Source: Pseudarthrobacter equi (GTDB lineage Bacteria > Actinomycetota > Actinomycetes > Actinomycetales > Micrococcaceae). From it: 64,000 nucleotides of DNA. The notes under the pieces are model-generated. The model was not told the origin of the DNA. It saw only the letters and a list, made by a program, of their open reading frames with translations, and made no database searches. The first letter of the stretch is position 1. Every line of letters begins with the position of its first letter. Both the position numbers and the translations under genes were made by a program. Location of the stretch: the NCBI RefSeq assembly GCF_900105535.1, contig NZ_LT629779.1, positions 1,736,001 through 1,800,000 of the forward strand, given 5' to 3'. Positions 52,701 through 62,263 of the stretch are shown one piece after another.

Positions 52701-55700
52701 CAGGCCGGGCAGGAACGTCGCCGTTGACGCCCTGGCCAATGATTCGGACCCCGACGGCGATCCCATCTCCCTGCTGACTGACGGTTTCGAAGCGCGGCCC
52801 GAGCTGAACGTCGAAGTGGCCGATGGCGCCAAGGTACTCTTCACCGCACCGGCAGTGGAAGGCAACGAGAGCATCCGGTACCGCATCCAGGACGACAAGA
52901 AAGCCCAGGCCAGCGCCGTGATCCGGGTCCGGGTCAGCGCGGACGCGGAACTGAAGCGTCCCATAGCCAAGGACGACAGGGTCACGCTGGCCGAAACCCT
53001 GGGTAAGACCGCCATCGACGTACCCGTCCTGAAGAACGACTCCGACCCCGACGGGGTGGCCTCCGAGCTGCAGATCAGCCTTCCGGACGGCAACCCCAAT
53101 GCCCGCGTGGGCGGCTCAGGGAACGTGTTGGTCACCCTCACGCCCGAAGACCAGCTCGTCCCGTATACGGTGACCGACACCGACGGCCTCACCGCAACGG
53201 CCGTGATCTGGGTGCCGGGCCAGGGAGCGCAGTACCCCACGCTGTCCAACACCGAAACGGTGGAGGTCATGGCCGGCAAGGAAATCACCCTGGACCTGGA
53301 CGACTACGTCAGGGTGCGGGAGGGCCGCCGGCCCAAGATCAGCGTTGCCGACTCCGTCAAGGTGCTGGGCGCCGCCCCGGACAACGTGATCGTCGGAGAG
53401 GGCGAAGGCCTCCGCTACGCGGCGCGTCCCGGCTACGCAGGGCCGGGCTCCATCACGTTCGAAGTCACCGACGGCTCCGGCCCCGATGATCCCGACGGGC
53501 TGAAGTCGACCCTGGTCATCATGACCAACGTGATCCCGGACCCGGACGAAGCCAACACCCCGCCCACGTTCCGCGGCGCATCCTTGGACATTCCCAAGAC
53601 GGAAACCGCCACCCTGGACCTTGGCCCCCTCGCGGCCGACGTCGACGAGCGGGACCAGGGGAACCTCACGTTCGCCCTCGAGGGCTCGCCGCCCCCGGGC
53701 TTCAGCGCGAAGCTCGACGGCACGGTACTCAGCGTCAGCGCGGAAAACTCCGTGGGAGTCGGCGTGACGGGCAATATCCAGGCCACCGTGACCGACGGAC
53801 GGTCGCCCGCGGTGACGGCCACCATCCAGGTGCGGCACGTGGCGTCCAACCGGCCCATGCCGGTAGCCAACGATGACGTGGTGGAGAAAGCCAACGCGGG
53901 CCGTGCCGAGACGGTCAACGTCCTGGCCAACGACGTCAACCCCTTCAGCGACACGCCGCTGAAGATCGTCGGCACCAGCGTCGAAACCGGTTCGGCCCAG
54001 GGCCAGCCCACCATCAACGGCGACTCCATCACCATCACCCCGGCAGACGGATTCAAGGGCGTGATGGTGGTCCGCTACACCATCGCCGACAAGACCGGCG
54101 ACCTTTCCCGCCAGGTGGACGGCCGCGTCCGCCTCACGGTGCGCAGCGAACCCGATGCGCCGTCCGCCCCCTCGGCGACCGACGTCCGCAGCCGCACCGC
54201 CGTGCTCAAGTGGGCGCCGCCGTCGGACAATGGGGCGCCCATCACCGAGTACACGGTGGCATCCAACAACGGATTCCAGCAGAAGTGCCCCACCACCACC
54301 TGCACCCTCTCCGGGCTGACCAACAACGTGAAGTACGTCTTCACCGTCAAAGCAACCAACGAGGTGGGGGAGTCGCAGCCCTCACCGCAGTCCAACGAGA
54401 TCCGGCCCGACGAGAAGCCCTCCCCGCCGGAGGCACCCAGTGTCAAAGCCGGCGACAAGAACATGGTCATCAACTGGCCCGCCGCCCGGACGGAAGGCTC
54501 CCCGGTCAAGCACTACAACCTGGAGATCTCGCCTCCGCCCGCCAACGGTGTTGCCGTCAAGAACGAGGTCGCAGGCCTCAACTACACCTGGACCGGGCTG
54601 ACCAACGGCGTGAAATACAAGGTGCGCGCCCAGGCCGTCAACGAACTCGGCCCCTCCGACTGGGGTACCTATTCCTCCGAAGACAACCCGGCCGGCGTTC
54701 CGGCGGCCCCTGCCGCACCCACCTCCTCCGTGGCATCGTCAGTGGGCACCCAGAACCAGCTCCGGGTGAACTGGACTGAACCCAACACCAACGGTGACGC
54801 CATCAGCGCCTACTACGTCACGATGTCCGGCGGCGGCCGGCCCGACCAGACGCAGACCATTCCAGGCACGGTCCGCAGCGCCAACTTCACGGCGGACAAC
54901 TCCGAAGCCGCGTACACGTTCACCGTGCAGGCCGAGAACAAAGCGGGCAAGGGTGCAGTCAGCCCGCCATCGGCTCCCCGCCGTGCCACCGGAAAGCTTG
55001 GCCAGGTTTCGGGCGTCAACGCCACTCCGGCCAACACCGGCGGTGCCGGCCGGTCGGTCACGGTCGACTTCAGGCGCCTGACGGCCGCTGAACGGAACGG
55101 CTCTGCCGAGAACGAGGTCAGTTACAGCTACAACGCCAGCAACGGTGCCAGCGGCCCCATCAGCCCGGGCCAGACCATCGGCGGCTTCGCCAACGGCGCC
55201 CAGGTGAGCATCACTGTCATTGCCAATTCCTCCGTGGCCCCGAGCTCCAACGCCAGCGCCCCGGCGTCGGCAACGCCGTACGGGTCCCCGGGCACACCGT
55301 CCGCATCGGGACAGGACGGCGGCGTCAACGACCAGTCCGTCACCCTTCGCTGGTCCTCGCCATCCACCGCAACGAACGACGTCGCGAGCACCAGGATCAG
55401 GATCAACGGCGGAGGTTGGGAGAACGTGGCAGCTTCAGGCAGCCGGACCATCAATACCGGCGGCTGGCAGCAGAGCCGCACCATCGAGGTCCAGACACTG
55501 AACTCCGTGGGGACCGGAAGCGGCATCGCCAGTGCCAGGGCAACGTCCGGCAAGCAGGGACTGTGGGAAACCCGGATCAAGACCTCGGATCCCGACTTCG
55601 AGCGCTCCTGCACCTTCACCCGGGGCGGCTCGAACTACCGGCCCAACCCGTACTTCACCTGCGATGGCGTCAGCGGCAACAATCCGCCCTGGTTCTACAA

Positions 55701-55881
55701 GTCCAGCCAGGACCGCATCATGGTGGCCTGCTACATCGACCAGGACGACAACTGGTCCGGTAACGGCGTCATCCGCTGGTGGCGGGTTGAGTCCGGATCG
55801 GCACGCAACGTGGGCCGCTATGTCATCGCCGGACACACCACGCTTCCGGACCCCGCAGGGCTTGGAGCACCCCCATGCTGA
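49711..55881 (+). CDS. Giant surface-anchored Ig-like/fibronectin III repeat protein, paralog 1
   Basis: The 2056-aa protein has a basic N-terminus, one membrane helix (about residues 30-47, LALAALVVGAVL), and then a ~340-residue unique domain with beta-propeller-like short repeats (GVWVVSKSKNAVGRLNY). At least eight tandem Ig/cadherin-like units follow, each marked by a VLDNDTDPDGD-type motif (for example ALANDSDPDGDPI, PLKNDIDPQGGAL), then three or four fibronectin III domains and a Cys-containing C-terminus. It is probably inner-membrane anchored and outward-facing. The start ATG 49711 follows GGGGGGAA; TATATT at 49640 is a candidate -10. Residues 41-382 are encoded by the block shared with paralog 2. 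Confidence 0.88.
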   Translation: MRLRGRARAKAAAAPRRRPFLQSPLFSTSAMGLALAALVVGAVLYPGFKTTEVELNDGGVWVVSKSKNAVGRLNYPSRVLDGAVTPASSTFDILQDAGEVFVDDESGSTLNQVSPANMRLGGDKQLPGAADVSFGSSVLSVTDAASGKVWAVSPSTVNGFDEEASEPVLVGSEGTVSAVGADDRIYSADPKAGTVTVTGVDANGVVVSSESESWSELKGAGDLQITVVGDRPVVLDAAAGNLFLPGGKRLQLADARDAKLQQGGPGSDFVAIATQKVLLKQPLDGGTAKTVSFGGEGVPAAPVQLGGCVHAAWSGANKYVRDCVNDADDKNVDVPKASASPSYVFRVNRDLVVLNDVNSGNVWLVNQNMQLVNNWDDVVPPKETSDDADKDSADEVQQTVLPDRTKPNSPPVAQPDSYGVRAGKTTILPVLDNDTDPDGDILTVRQPDNIRLGTLSTIYGSTGFQVAVPADKTGSETFEYTVDDGRGLSATAEVSLRVVPLTENTAPAQKPNRDTTMVVQQGKSVTRNILTDWIDPDGDDLYATSVSSPDPLDQVRIRPDGQLSFQDSGTSPGRKVLTVGISDGQATTEGRITVDVRPAGALPPIANADHVVAVAGAPTVIAPLKNDIDPQGGALRLAQVTADEQSRAVIGADQQTFSFTSDVPGPHYVEYLVTNGPASAVQLVRVDVVAGNDAGAPVAVRDIALLPTGGSVLVDVLGNDSDPSGGVLVVQSVTADGSLPVSVSVLDHSVVRITDLRAEGQLTLKYTISNGRSSATGEIAVVVVPAPTKLQAPQAKPDEATVRAGDVVSIPVLDNDTDPNGGKLTLVPDLAQVPDEADGRTFVAGDQLRFIAGSEAKTVYAIYKVRNESGQVDSQQVTIRILARDDERNSRPEPRNLTGRVVAGMTVKIPVPLDGIDADGDSVQLMGIDKAAGMGTAIVRDGYLEYTAAGDAAGTDTFTYRVRDRMGAENTGTVIVGVAPPEAINQNPIAVDDAVDVRPGRNVAVDALANDSDPDGDPISLLTDGFEARPELNVEVADGAKVLFTAPAVEGNESIRYRIQDDKKAQASAVIRVRVSADAELKRPIAKDDRVTLAETLGKTAIDVPVLKNDSDPDGVASELQISLPDGNPNARVGGSGNVLVTLTPEDQLVPYTVTDTDGLTATAVIWVPGQGAQYPTLSNTETVEVMAGKEITLDLDDYVRVREGRRPKISVADSVKVLGAAPDNVIVGEGEGLRYAARPGYAGPGSITFEVTDGSGPDDPDGLKSTLVIMTNVIPDPDEANTPPTFRGASLDIPKTETATLDLGPLAADVDERDQGNLTFALEGSPPPGFSAKLDGTVLSVSAENSVGVGVTGNIQATVTDGRSPAVTATIQVRHVASNRPMPVANDDVVEKANAGRAETVNVLANDVNPFSDTPLKIVGTSVETGSAQGQPTINGDSITITPADGFKGVMVVRYTIADKTGDLSRQVDGRVRLTVRSEPDAPSAPSATDVRSRTAVLKWAPPSDNGAPITEYTVASNNGFQQKCPTTTCTLSGLTNNVKYVFTVKATNEVGESQPSPQSNEIRPDEKPSPPEAPSVKAGDKNMVINWPAARTEGSPVKHYNLEISPPPANGVAVKNEVAGLNYTWTGLTNGVKYKVRAQAVNELGPSDWGTYSSEDNPAGVPAAPAAPTSSVASSVGTQNQLRVNWTEPNTNGDAISAYYVTMSGGGRPDQTQTIPGTVRSANFTADNSEAAYTFTVQAENKAGKGAVSPPSAPRRATGKLGQVSGVNATPANTGGAGRSVTVDFRRLTAAERNGSAENEVSYSYNASNGASGPISPGQTIGGFANGAQVSITVIANSSVAPSSNASAPASATPYGSPGTPSASGQDGGVNDQSVTLRWSSPSTATNDVASTRIRINGGGWENVAASGSRTINTGGWQQSRTIEVQTLNSVGTGSGIASARATSGKQGLWETRIKTSDPDFERSCTFTRGGSNYRPNPYFTCDGVSGNNPPWFYKSSQDRIMVACYIDQDDNWSGNGVIRWWRVESGSARNVGRYVIAGHTTLPDPAGLGAPPC
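49831..50856 (+). repeat. 1026-bp near-identical block, copy 1 (other copy 56141-57166)
   Basis: By direct comparison this segment equals 56141-57166 except at two positions (a/g near 50692, changing Asn to Asp, and a silent c/t near 50770). It begins inside the membrane helix codons and ends at the linker before the first Ig unit. Both flanks diverge abruptly. From ~49861 to ~50690 almost every codon ends in G or T. Confidence 0.97.
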
Positions 55882-56044
55882 CCCGCCAAAATCATGAAGC
55901 CGCAGGTCAGGCCGCGGGGCACCTCTACCCATCGCGGACCCTTGCACCGTTGGGTAGGCTAACGCGGGGAACAGAGAGCCCGGTACCGGGTTTTTGGGGA
56001 TTTCGGCCGGGGGGCCGCCGAACAACTGAGGGAAGCCAATCGCT

Positions 56045-59000
56045 GTGACAAGTCTGCTGGGGAAACTTGGGCTCAAACGGCGCCACAAGAAGATCGTCAC
56101 CGGTACAGCCTTCGCCGCTGCCGTGGCCGTCGTGGCGACCGGTGCCGTGCTCTATCCGGGGTTTAAGACCACTGAGGTGGAGTTGAATGACGGTGGTGTG
56201 TGGGTGGTGTCGAAGTCTAAGAATGCGGTGGGGCGGTTGAATTATCCGTCGCGTGTTTTGGATGGGGCGGTGACTCCTGCGTCGTCGACGTTTGATATTT
56301 TGCAGGATGCCGGTGAGGTGTTTGTTGATGATGAGTCTGGTTCGACGTTGAATCAGGTGTCGCCGGCGAATATGCGTTTGGGTGGGGATAAGCAGTTGCC
56401 GGGGGCTGCTGATGTGAGTTTTGGGTCGTCGGTGTTGTCGGTGACGGATGCGGCGTCGGGCAAGGTGTGGGCGGTGTCGCCGTCGACGGTGAATGGTTTT
56501 GATGAGGAAGCGTCGGAGCCGGTGTTGGTGGGGTCTGAGGGTACGGTGTCGGCGGTGGGTGCTGATGATCGTATTTATTCGGCGGATCCGAAGGCTGGGA
56601 CGGTGACGGTGACCGGTGTTGATGCCAATGGTGTGGTGGTGTCTTCGGAGTCTGAGTCGTGGTCTGAGTTGAAGGGTGCGGGGGATCTGCAGATCACGGT
56701 GGTGGGGGACCGGCCGGTGGTGTTGGATGCTGCGGCGGGGAATTTGTTTTTGCCTGGTGGTAAGCGGTTGCAGTTGGCTGATGCGCGGGATGCGAAGTTG
56801 CAGCAGGGTGGTCCGGGCAGTGATTTTGTGGCGATTGCGACGCAGAAGGTGTTGTTGAAGCAGCCGTTGGATGGTGGGACGGCGAAGACGGTGTCGTTTG
56901 GTGGTGAGGGTGTTCCTGCGGCTCCGGTGCAGTTGGGTGGGTGTGTGCATGCTGCGTGGTCGGGGGCGAATAAGTATGTCCGTGATTGTGTGGATGATGC
57001 TGATGATAAGAACGTGGATGTGCCCAAGGCGAGTGCGTCGCCGTCGTATGTGTTTCGGGTGAACCGGGACCTGGTGGTTCTCAATGATGTGAATTCCGGG
57101 AATGTGTGGCTGGTGAACCAGAACATGCAGCTCGTCAACAACTGGGACGACGTTGTTCCCCCCAAGAACGAATCCGACGAGCAGGACCAGGAATCCGCGG
57201 ACATCAACACCATCAATGTGTTGCCGGACCGCACCAAACCGAACCGTCCGCCGGAAACCAAGCCCGACGTCGTCGGCGTCCGTCCGGGCCGCACCACCAT
57301 CCTGAGCGTCCTGGACAACGATTCCGATCCCGACGGCGACGTCCTCACCGCCGGGCTCCAGGGCAACCCGCCAAAGGCAGGGACGCTGGAAAACATCTAC
57401 GGCGGCACCGCCTTCCAGATCTCCGTGCCGGCCGACGCCAGGCCCGGCACGGAAACGTTCAGCTACTCGGCGTCCGATGGCCGCGGCCTCTCCGCCACGG
57501 GACAGGTCACCCTCAATGTGGTGGGTCCGGACCAGAACAAGCCACCGCAGTTCAAACGCGGCGAGAACACCACCATGCTGGTGGAACAGGGAAAGACCGT
57601 GAGCCAGAACATCCTGACGGACTGGGTGGACCCCGACGGCGACGACCTGGTGCTCCTTGACGCCAAGGCCGACAACGACCAGGACCAGGTGAAGGTCCGC
57701 CGCGACGGCCTGCTCACTTTCCAGGACTCCGGTGCCACCTCCGGTAAGAAGAACGTTGAGGTGACCATCTGGGACGGCCGCGACACCGTCACCGGCAAGG
57801 TGGTCATCAACGTCCAGCCACCCGGCGCCCTCGCGCCCGTGGTCAACGCTGACCATGTCACAGCCGTGGTGGGCCAGGACCTGGTGATCTCGCCGCTGAA
57901 GAATGACGTGGACCCCAACGGCGGCGCCCTCCGCCTCGCCCAGGTGGAAGCCAACGGCCCCGCGGATCTGGGCCCCGTGACAGACGGCGGAACCTTCACG
58001 TTCCGCAGCACCACCCCGGGCCCCGTCTACCTCACATACATCGCCAGCAACGGCCCGCAGAGCAGCCAGGGACTGATCCGAGTGGACGTCGAATCCGGTG
58101 ACGACCCCGGCGACCCCGTTGCCGTCCACGACGTCGCCCTGATGCCCACCGGCGGCAGCGTCCTGCTGGACCCGCTGGCCAACGACTCCGACCCCTCCGG
58201 CGGAGTCCTGGTGCTGCAATCCGTGAAGCTTCCGGAAAACGCCACCATCTCGGTCAGCGTGATCAACCACAGCGTCCTGCGCATCACGGACATCCTCGGA
58301 ACCAAGGACCCGATCCTCTTCGAATACACCATGTCCAACGGCAAGAAGTCGGCCACCGGTTCCGTCTCCGTGGTACCCGTCCCGGCGCCGGCCGTGGTGG
58401 AAGCACCCCAGCCCAAGCCGGACGAGGTGAACGTCCGCGTCAACGACGTCGTCACCATTCCCGTCCTGGACAACGACACGCACCCGCAGGGCCAGGAACT
58501 GACCGTTGACCCGGTACTGCCGCAGGGCGTGGACCCGGTCGACGGCAAGAGCTTCGTCTCGGAAAACACTCTCCGGTTCATCGCCGGCAGCCAGCCCAAG
58601 ACGGTCCGCGCCATCTACAACGCGGTGGACCCGCAGGGCCAAAAGAGCGCCGCCGCCGTCACCATCCACATCCTCCCGCTGGAAGGCGCGGAGAATTCCC
58701 GGCCCCAGCCACGCAACCTCACGGCCCGCGTGGTGGCGGCCGGCACCGTCCGCATTCCGGTTCCGCTGGACGGCATCGATCCCGACGGCGACTCGGTCCA
58801 GCTCACCGGCATCGACAGTACTCCTGCCATGGGTACGGCGACGGTAGGCAGCAACTTCATTGACTTCACGGCTGCCGGTGACGGCGCCGGGACCGATACC
58901 TTCCGCTACAAGGTGGTGGACCGGCAGGGTGCCGTCAATACCGGCACCGTAACTGTGGGCATCGCACCGCGCGGTGAAATCAACCAGAATCCCACTCCCG

Positions 59001-62000
59001 TGGACGACGAGGTGCGGGTCCGCCCCGGCCGCCAGATCGCCGTCGACGCCACCGGCAACGACACCGATCCCGACGGCGACCAGATCCGCATCCTCACCGA
59101 CGGCATCGAGGCTGATCCTGCCCTCCAGGCCACCGTCAGCAAGACCAGCGGACGGGTCATCCTGACCGCTCCCAACGAGGCCGGGACCGTCAACGTCCGG
59201 TACACCGTGGCCGATGACCGGGATGCCCGGGCGCAGGCCACCATCCGAGTGGTGGTAGACCCGGAAGTTCCGCTCAAGGCACCCATCGCCCGTGACGACC
59301 GCGTGACGTCGGCCCAGACCATGGGAAAGACCGCCGTGGACGTTCCCGTGCTGAAAAACGACGAAGACCCCGACGGCGTGGGCGAGAACCTCAAGATCAG
59401 CACCGAGGCAACCACCGCCCGGCCCGGCACCGATGGCAACATGATCGTTGACCTCACCGAGCAGCCGCAGCTCATCCCGTACACCGTGGAGGACGTGGAC
59501 GGGCAGAAGTCCACCGCCATCATCTGGGTGCCCGGCCTCGGCCAGCAGGTTCCCACGCTGGCCAAGGACGAGGTCCTGGAAGTGGTGGCGGGCCAGTCCG
59601 TCAACGTCGCCCTGGATGAATGGGTCAAGGTCCGGGACGGCCGCTCACCGCGCCTGACACAGGCGGACCGGATCAAGCTCATCGGGGCCGACGGCAGCGA
59701 CCCCGTCACCGGTGACGGTACGGGGCTGAAGTACACCGCAGGCACCGATTATGTGGGTCCGGGTTCGCTGACCTTCGAAGTAACCGACGGAACCGGGCCG
59801 GACGATCCCGCCGGCCTGAAGTCAACGCTCAGCATCCGCACCAAGGTTCTCCCGGACCCCAACAAGAACAACCCGCCCGAGCTCCTGGGCGCGAACGTCG
59901 AAGTGCCCATGGGCGACTCGGCGAGCATCGACCTGGGGAGGCTGACCTCTGACCCCGACGGGGACGATGTCGACAACATGAAGTACGAACTTCTGGACGG
60001 CACGCCGGCCGGATTCACCGTGAGCGTGGACGGCAAGAACCTCAAAGTCTCCGCAGCGGACTCCAGCCGGGCCGGCACCGCCGGTGCCGTGCAGGTCAAG
60101 GCCAGGGACCCGCGGGGTCTTGAAGCCACTGCCACGTTCCAGTTGTCAGTGACGGCATCCAACCGGCCCAAACCGGTAGCGAACGACGACGTTGAACCGA
60201 ACGCCGCCGCCGGCAAGCCGGTGACTACCAACGTTCTGGCCAACGACGCCAACCCGTTCCCCGAGACGCCGCTGAAGATCATTGCCGCCGCCACCGAGAC
60301 CGGCAGCGGCAACGTGGAAGTGAACGGCGACTCGGTGACGGTGACACCCGCGCCCGGCTTCACCGGCACCATGGTGGTCACCTACACCGTGGAGGACAAG
60401 ACCCAGGACGCTTCACGGCATGCAACCGCACGTGTCCGGCTCACGGTCAAAGACGAACCGGCGGCCCCCACCACGCCGCAGGCCCAGAGCGTGGGGGACC
60501 GGACCGCTCTGCTGACCTGGACGGCACCTGCCGACCGCGGCTCACCCATCACCAAGTACACCGTGTACGGCGAGGGCGGGTTCCAGCAGGACTGCCCGGC
60601 CAATACCTGCACACTGAACGGGCTGGTCAACAACACGAAGTACCACTTCCAGGTCACCGCCACCAACGAGTTCGGCGACTCCGACAAGTCGCCGCCCTCG
60701 GCCGAGGTCCGGCCGGACGTCAAGCCGGACACCCCGCTGGCGCCGTCGCTGAAGTTCGGCGACAAGGAACTGTCCATCAACTGGACAGCTCCTGCCAGCA
60801 AGGGTTCGCCGGTGAAGTCCTACGACCTGGAGATCTCGCCGCCGCCCGCGGGGCAGAACGCCCAGATCCAGAACCTGACCGCTGTCAGCTATGTCTGGAA
60901 GGGACTGCAGAACGGCGTGTCCTACAAGGTGCGGGTCCTGGCGCGGAATGACGCCAAGGAACCCTCCGAGTGGAGCCCGTACTCTGCGGCTGAAGTTCCG
61001 GCAGGCGTGCCGGCCACCCCGGCCGCACCCACCGCTGCCCAGGCAGCATCCCTGGGTTCGCAGAGCCAGCTGAAGGTCAGCTGGGCCGCGCCGAACAACA
61101 ACGGTGACGCCGTCTCGGCCTACACCCTCACCACCCTCCGGGGCGGTGCCGCGGTGGCCACCCAGCAGGTGGCCGGCACCTCGCAGAACGTGACGGTGGA
61201 CAACTCCGAGGCCAACTACACCTTCACCGTCTCCGCCACCAACAAGGCAGGAACCAGCGCCACCAGTGGCCAGTCGGCGGCGATCCGGGCGGTAGGCAAG
61301 CCCGGCATCGTGAGCACTCCGACGGCGACGCTGGTGGACACCGGTGGAGCAGGCGGGAAGATCGATATCCGGTTCACACCCTTGTCTGATGCCCAGCGCA
61401 ACGGCTCCACGGCTCAGGAGATCACGTACAAGTACTCGCTGACCTCCGGCGGGGGCAGCGGCAACATCGCTGCCGGTGGCGGAACTGTCGCCGCCGCCAA
61501 TGGCACGCCTACCTCGGTGGTGGTCTGGGCCGTTTCCTCGCGCAGCTCCACCGCCGGTGATGCCAGCGCGCCGTCCAACCAGGTCAATCCATATGGCCTG
61601 GCCTTTGCACCGAACGTGAACGGCAGCAAGAGCAGCGGCCAGGGCGACAAGACAGTGTCCTGGACGTGGAACCAGCCGGACGGCAACGGCCGTGCTGTCA
61701 CGGGCTACCAGTACAGCCTGGACGGCGGCGGATGGCAGGACACCAACCAGCGCTCGTTCTCCAAGACGGTCGGCTTCAGCGAAACCCACACCCTTCGCGT
61801 GCGGGCCATCAGCGGCGGCCAGCAGGGCCGGATCGGCAGCGATACGTCCCGAAGCGGCGCCGAGCCGCCACCCCCCGTGCCCACCTCGTGGGGCATCACG
61901 GCCACCCCTGTCCGTAGCTGCACCGAGCCCCGCAAGGGAACGGACAGCTTCCGTGCCGGCAACCCGTCGTCGTGCGTGGGTGAAGGCAAGTGGCTGGATG

Positions 62001-62167
62001 CGAACGTCGGGTCCCAGACGGACCGGTACCAGATCTGGTACAAGACGTCGAACAATCCGACCGGCATCTGGTACCACCTGACGTCCGGCCCGGCGGCCGG
62101 CAACTGGCTCCGCTGCGATACCTCCAGTCTCGGCTGCAACCCGCCCAACGGGATGCAAAACCGCTAG
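56045..62167 (+). CDS. Giant surface-anchored Ig-like/fibronectin III repeat protein, paralog 2
   Basis: The 2040-aa protein has the same layout as paralog 1: membrane helix at ~17-37 (TAFAAAVAVVATGAVLYPGF), unique N-terminal domain (residues 33-374 in the shared block), eight or more Ig/cadherin-like units (VLDNDSDPDGD, ILTDWVDPDGDD, PLKNDVDPNGGAL and so on), fibronectin III domains (YTVYGEGGFQQDCPANTCTL; SPPSAEVRPDVKP), and a Cys-bearing tail (RSCTEPRKGTDSF; LRCDTSSLGCNPP). Outside the shared block about half the residues match paralog 1. GTG 56045 has GAGGGAAG upstream. moxR and a DUF58 gene follow on the same strand. Confidence 0.88.
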   Translation: MTSLLGKLGLKRRHKKIVTGTAFAAAVAVVATGAVLYPGFKTTEVELNDGGVWVVSKSKNAVGRLNYPSRVLDGAVTPASSTFDILQDAGEVFVDDESGSTLNQVSPANMRLGGDKQLPGAADVSFGSSVLSVTDAASGKVWAVSPSTVNGFDEEASEPVLVGSEGTVSAVGADDRIYSADPKAGTVTVTGVDANGVVVSSESESWSELKGAGDLQITVVGDRPVVLDAAAGNLFLPGGKRLQLADARDAKLQQGGPGSDFVAIATQKVLLKQPLDGGTAKTVSFGGEGVPAAPVQLGGCVHAAWSGANKYVRDCVDDADDKNVDVPKASASPSYVFRVNRDLVVLNDVNSGNVWLVNQNMQLVNNWDDVVPPKNESDEQDQESADINTINVLPDRTKPNRPPETKPDVVGVRPGRTTILSVLDNDSDPDGDVLTAGLQGNPPKAGTLENIYGGTAFQISVPADARPGTETFSYSASDGRGLSATGQVTLNVVGPDQNKPPQFKRGENTTMLVEQGKTVSQNILTDWVDPDGDDLVLLDAKADNDQDQVKVRRDGLLTFQDSGATSGKKNVEVTIWDGRDTVTGKVVINVQPPGALAPVVNADHVTAVVGQDLVISPLKNDVDPNGGALRLAQVEANGPADLGPVTDGGTFTFRSTTPGPVYLTYIASNGPQSSQGLIRVDVESGDDPGDPVAVHDVALMPTGGSVLLDPLANDSDPSGGVLVLQSVKLPENATISVSVINHSVLRITDILGTKDPILFEYTMSNGKKSATGSVSVVPVPAPAVVEAPQPKPDEVNVRVNDVVTIPVLDNDTHPQGQELTVDPVLPQGVDPVDGKSFVSENTLRFIAGSQPKTVRAIYNAVDPQGQKSAAAVTIHILPLEGAENSRPQPRNLTARVVAAGTVRIPVPLDGIDPDGDSVQLTGIDSTPAMGTATVGSNFIDFTAAGDGAGTDTFRYKVVDRQGAVNTGTVTVGIAPRGEINQNPTPVDDEVRVRPGRQIAVDATGNDTDPDGDQIRILTDGIEADPALQATVSKTSGRVILTAPNEAGTVNVRYTVADDRDARAQATIRVVVDPEVPLKAPIARDDRVTSAQTMGKTAVDVPVLKNDEDPDGVGENLKISTEATTARPGTDGNMIVDLTEQPQLIPYTVEDVDGQKSTAIIWVPGLGQQVPTLAKDEVLEVVAGQSVNVALDEWVKVRDGRSPRLTQADRIKLIGADGSDPVTGDGTGLKYTAGTDYVGPGSLTFEVTDGTGPDDPAGLKSTLSIRTKVLPDPNKNNPPELLGANVEVPMGDSASIDLGRLTSDPDGDDVDNMKYELLDGTPAGFTVSVDGKNLKVSAADSSRAGTAGAVQVKARDPRGLEATATFQLSVTASNRPKPVANDDVEPNAAAGKPVTTNVLANDANPFPETPLKIIAAATETGSGNVEVNGDSVTVTPAPGFTGTMVVTYTVEDKTQDASRHATARVRLTVKDEPAAPTTPQAQSVGDRTALLTWTAPADRGSPITKYTVYGEGGFQQDCPANTCTLNGLVNNTKYHFQVTATNEFGDSDKSPPSAEVRPDVKPDTPLAPSLKFGDKELSINWTAPASKGSPVKSYDLEISPPPAGQNAQIQNLTAVSYVWKGLQNGVSYKVRVLARNDAKEPSEWSPYSAAEVPAGVPATPAAPTAAQAASLGSQSQLKVSWAAPNNNGDAVSAYTLTTLRGGAAVATQQVAGTSQNVTVDNSEANYTFTVSATNKAGTSATSGQSAAIRAVGKPGIVSTPTATLVDTGGAGGKIDIRFTPLSDAQRNGSTAQEITYKYSLTSGGGSGNIAAGGGTVAAANGTPTSVVVWAVSSRSSTAGDASAPSNQVNPYGLAFAPNVNGSKSSGQGDKTVSWTWNQPDGNGRAVTGYQYSLDGGGWQDTNQRSFSKTVGFSETHTLRVRAISGGQQGRIGSDTSRSGAEPPPPVPTSWGITATPVRSCTEPRKGTDSFRAGNPSSCVGEGKWLDANVGSQTDRYQIWYKTSNNPTGIWYHLTSGPAAGNWLRCDTSSLGCNPPNGMQNR
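56141..57166 (+). repeat. 1026-bp near-identical block, copy 2 (other copy 49831-50856)
   Basis: It is in frame in both genes and offset from copy 1 by exactly 6310 bp, with two mismatches in 1026 bp. Upstream the two genes encode different signal-anchor sequences, and downstream the linkers differ (KETSDDADKD versus KNESDEQDQE). Confidence 0.97.
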
Positions 62168-62184
62168 CCCAGCAGCAAAACCCA

Positions 62185-62218
62185 TGGGGCGGGACCCGGA
62201 TATCCGGGTCCCGCCCCA
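62185..62218. terminator. 16-bp perfect palindromic hairpin between paralog 2 and moxR
   Basis: TGGGGCGGGACCCGGA (62185-62200) pairs perfectly with 62203-62218 around a TA centre. It starts 18 nt after the stop codon of paralog 2 and ends 45 nt before moxR. No T run follows, so it may act as an attenuator or RNA-processing site that lowers moxR expression relative to the giant gene, or as a protein-binding palindrome. Confidence 0.55.
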
Positions 62219-62263
62219 GACTGAAACCCACCCCTGGAAACAAGAAAAAGGAAGAACCACCCC

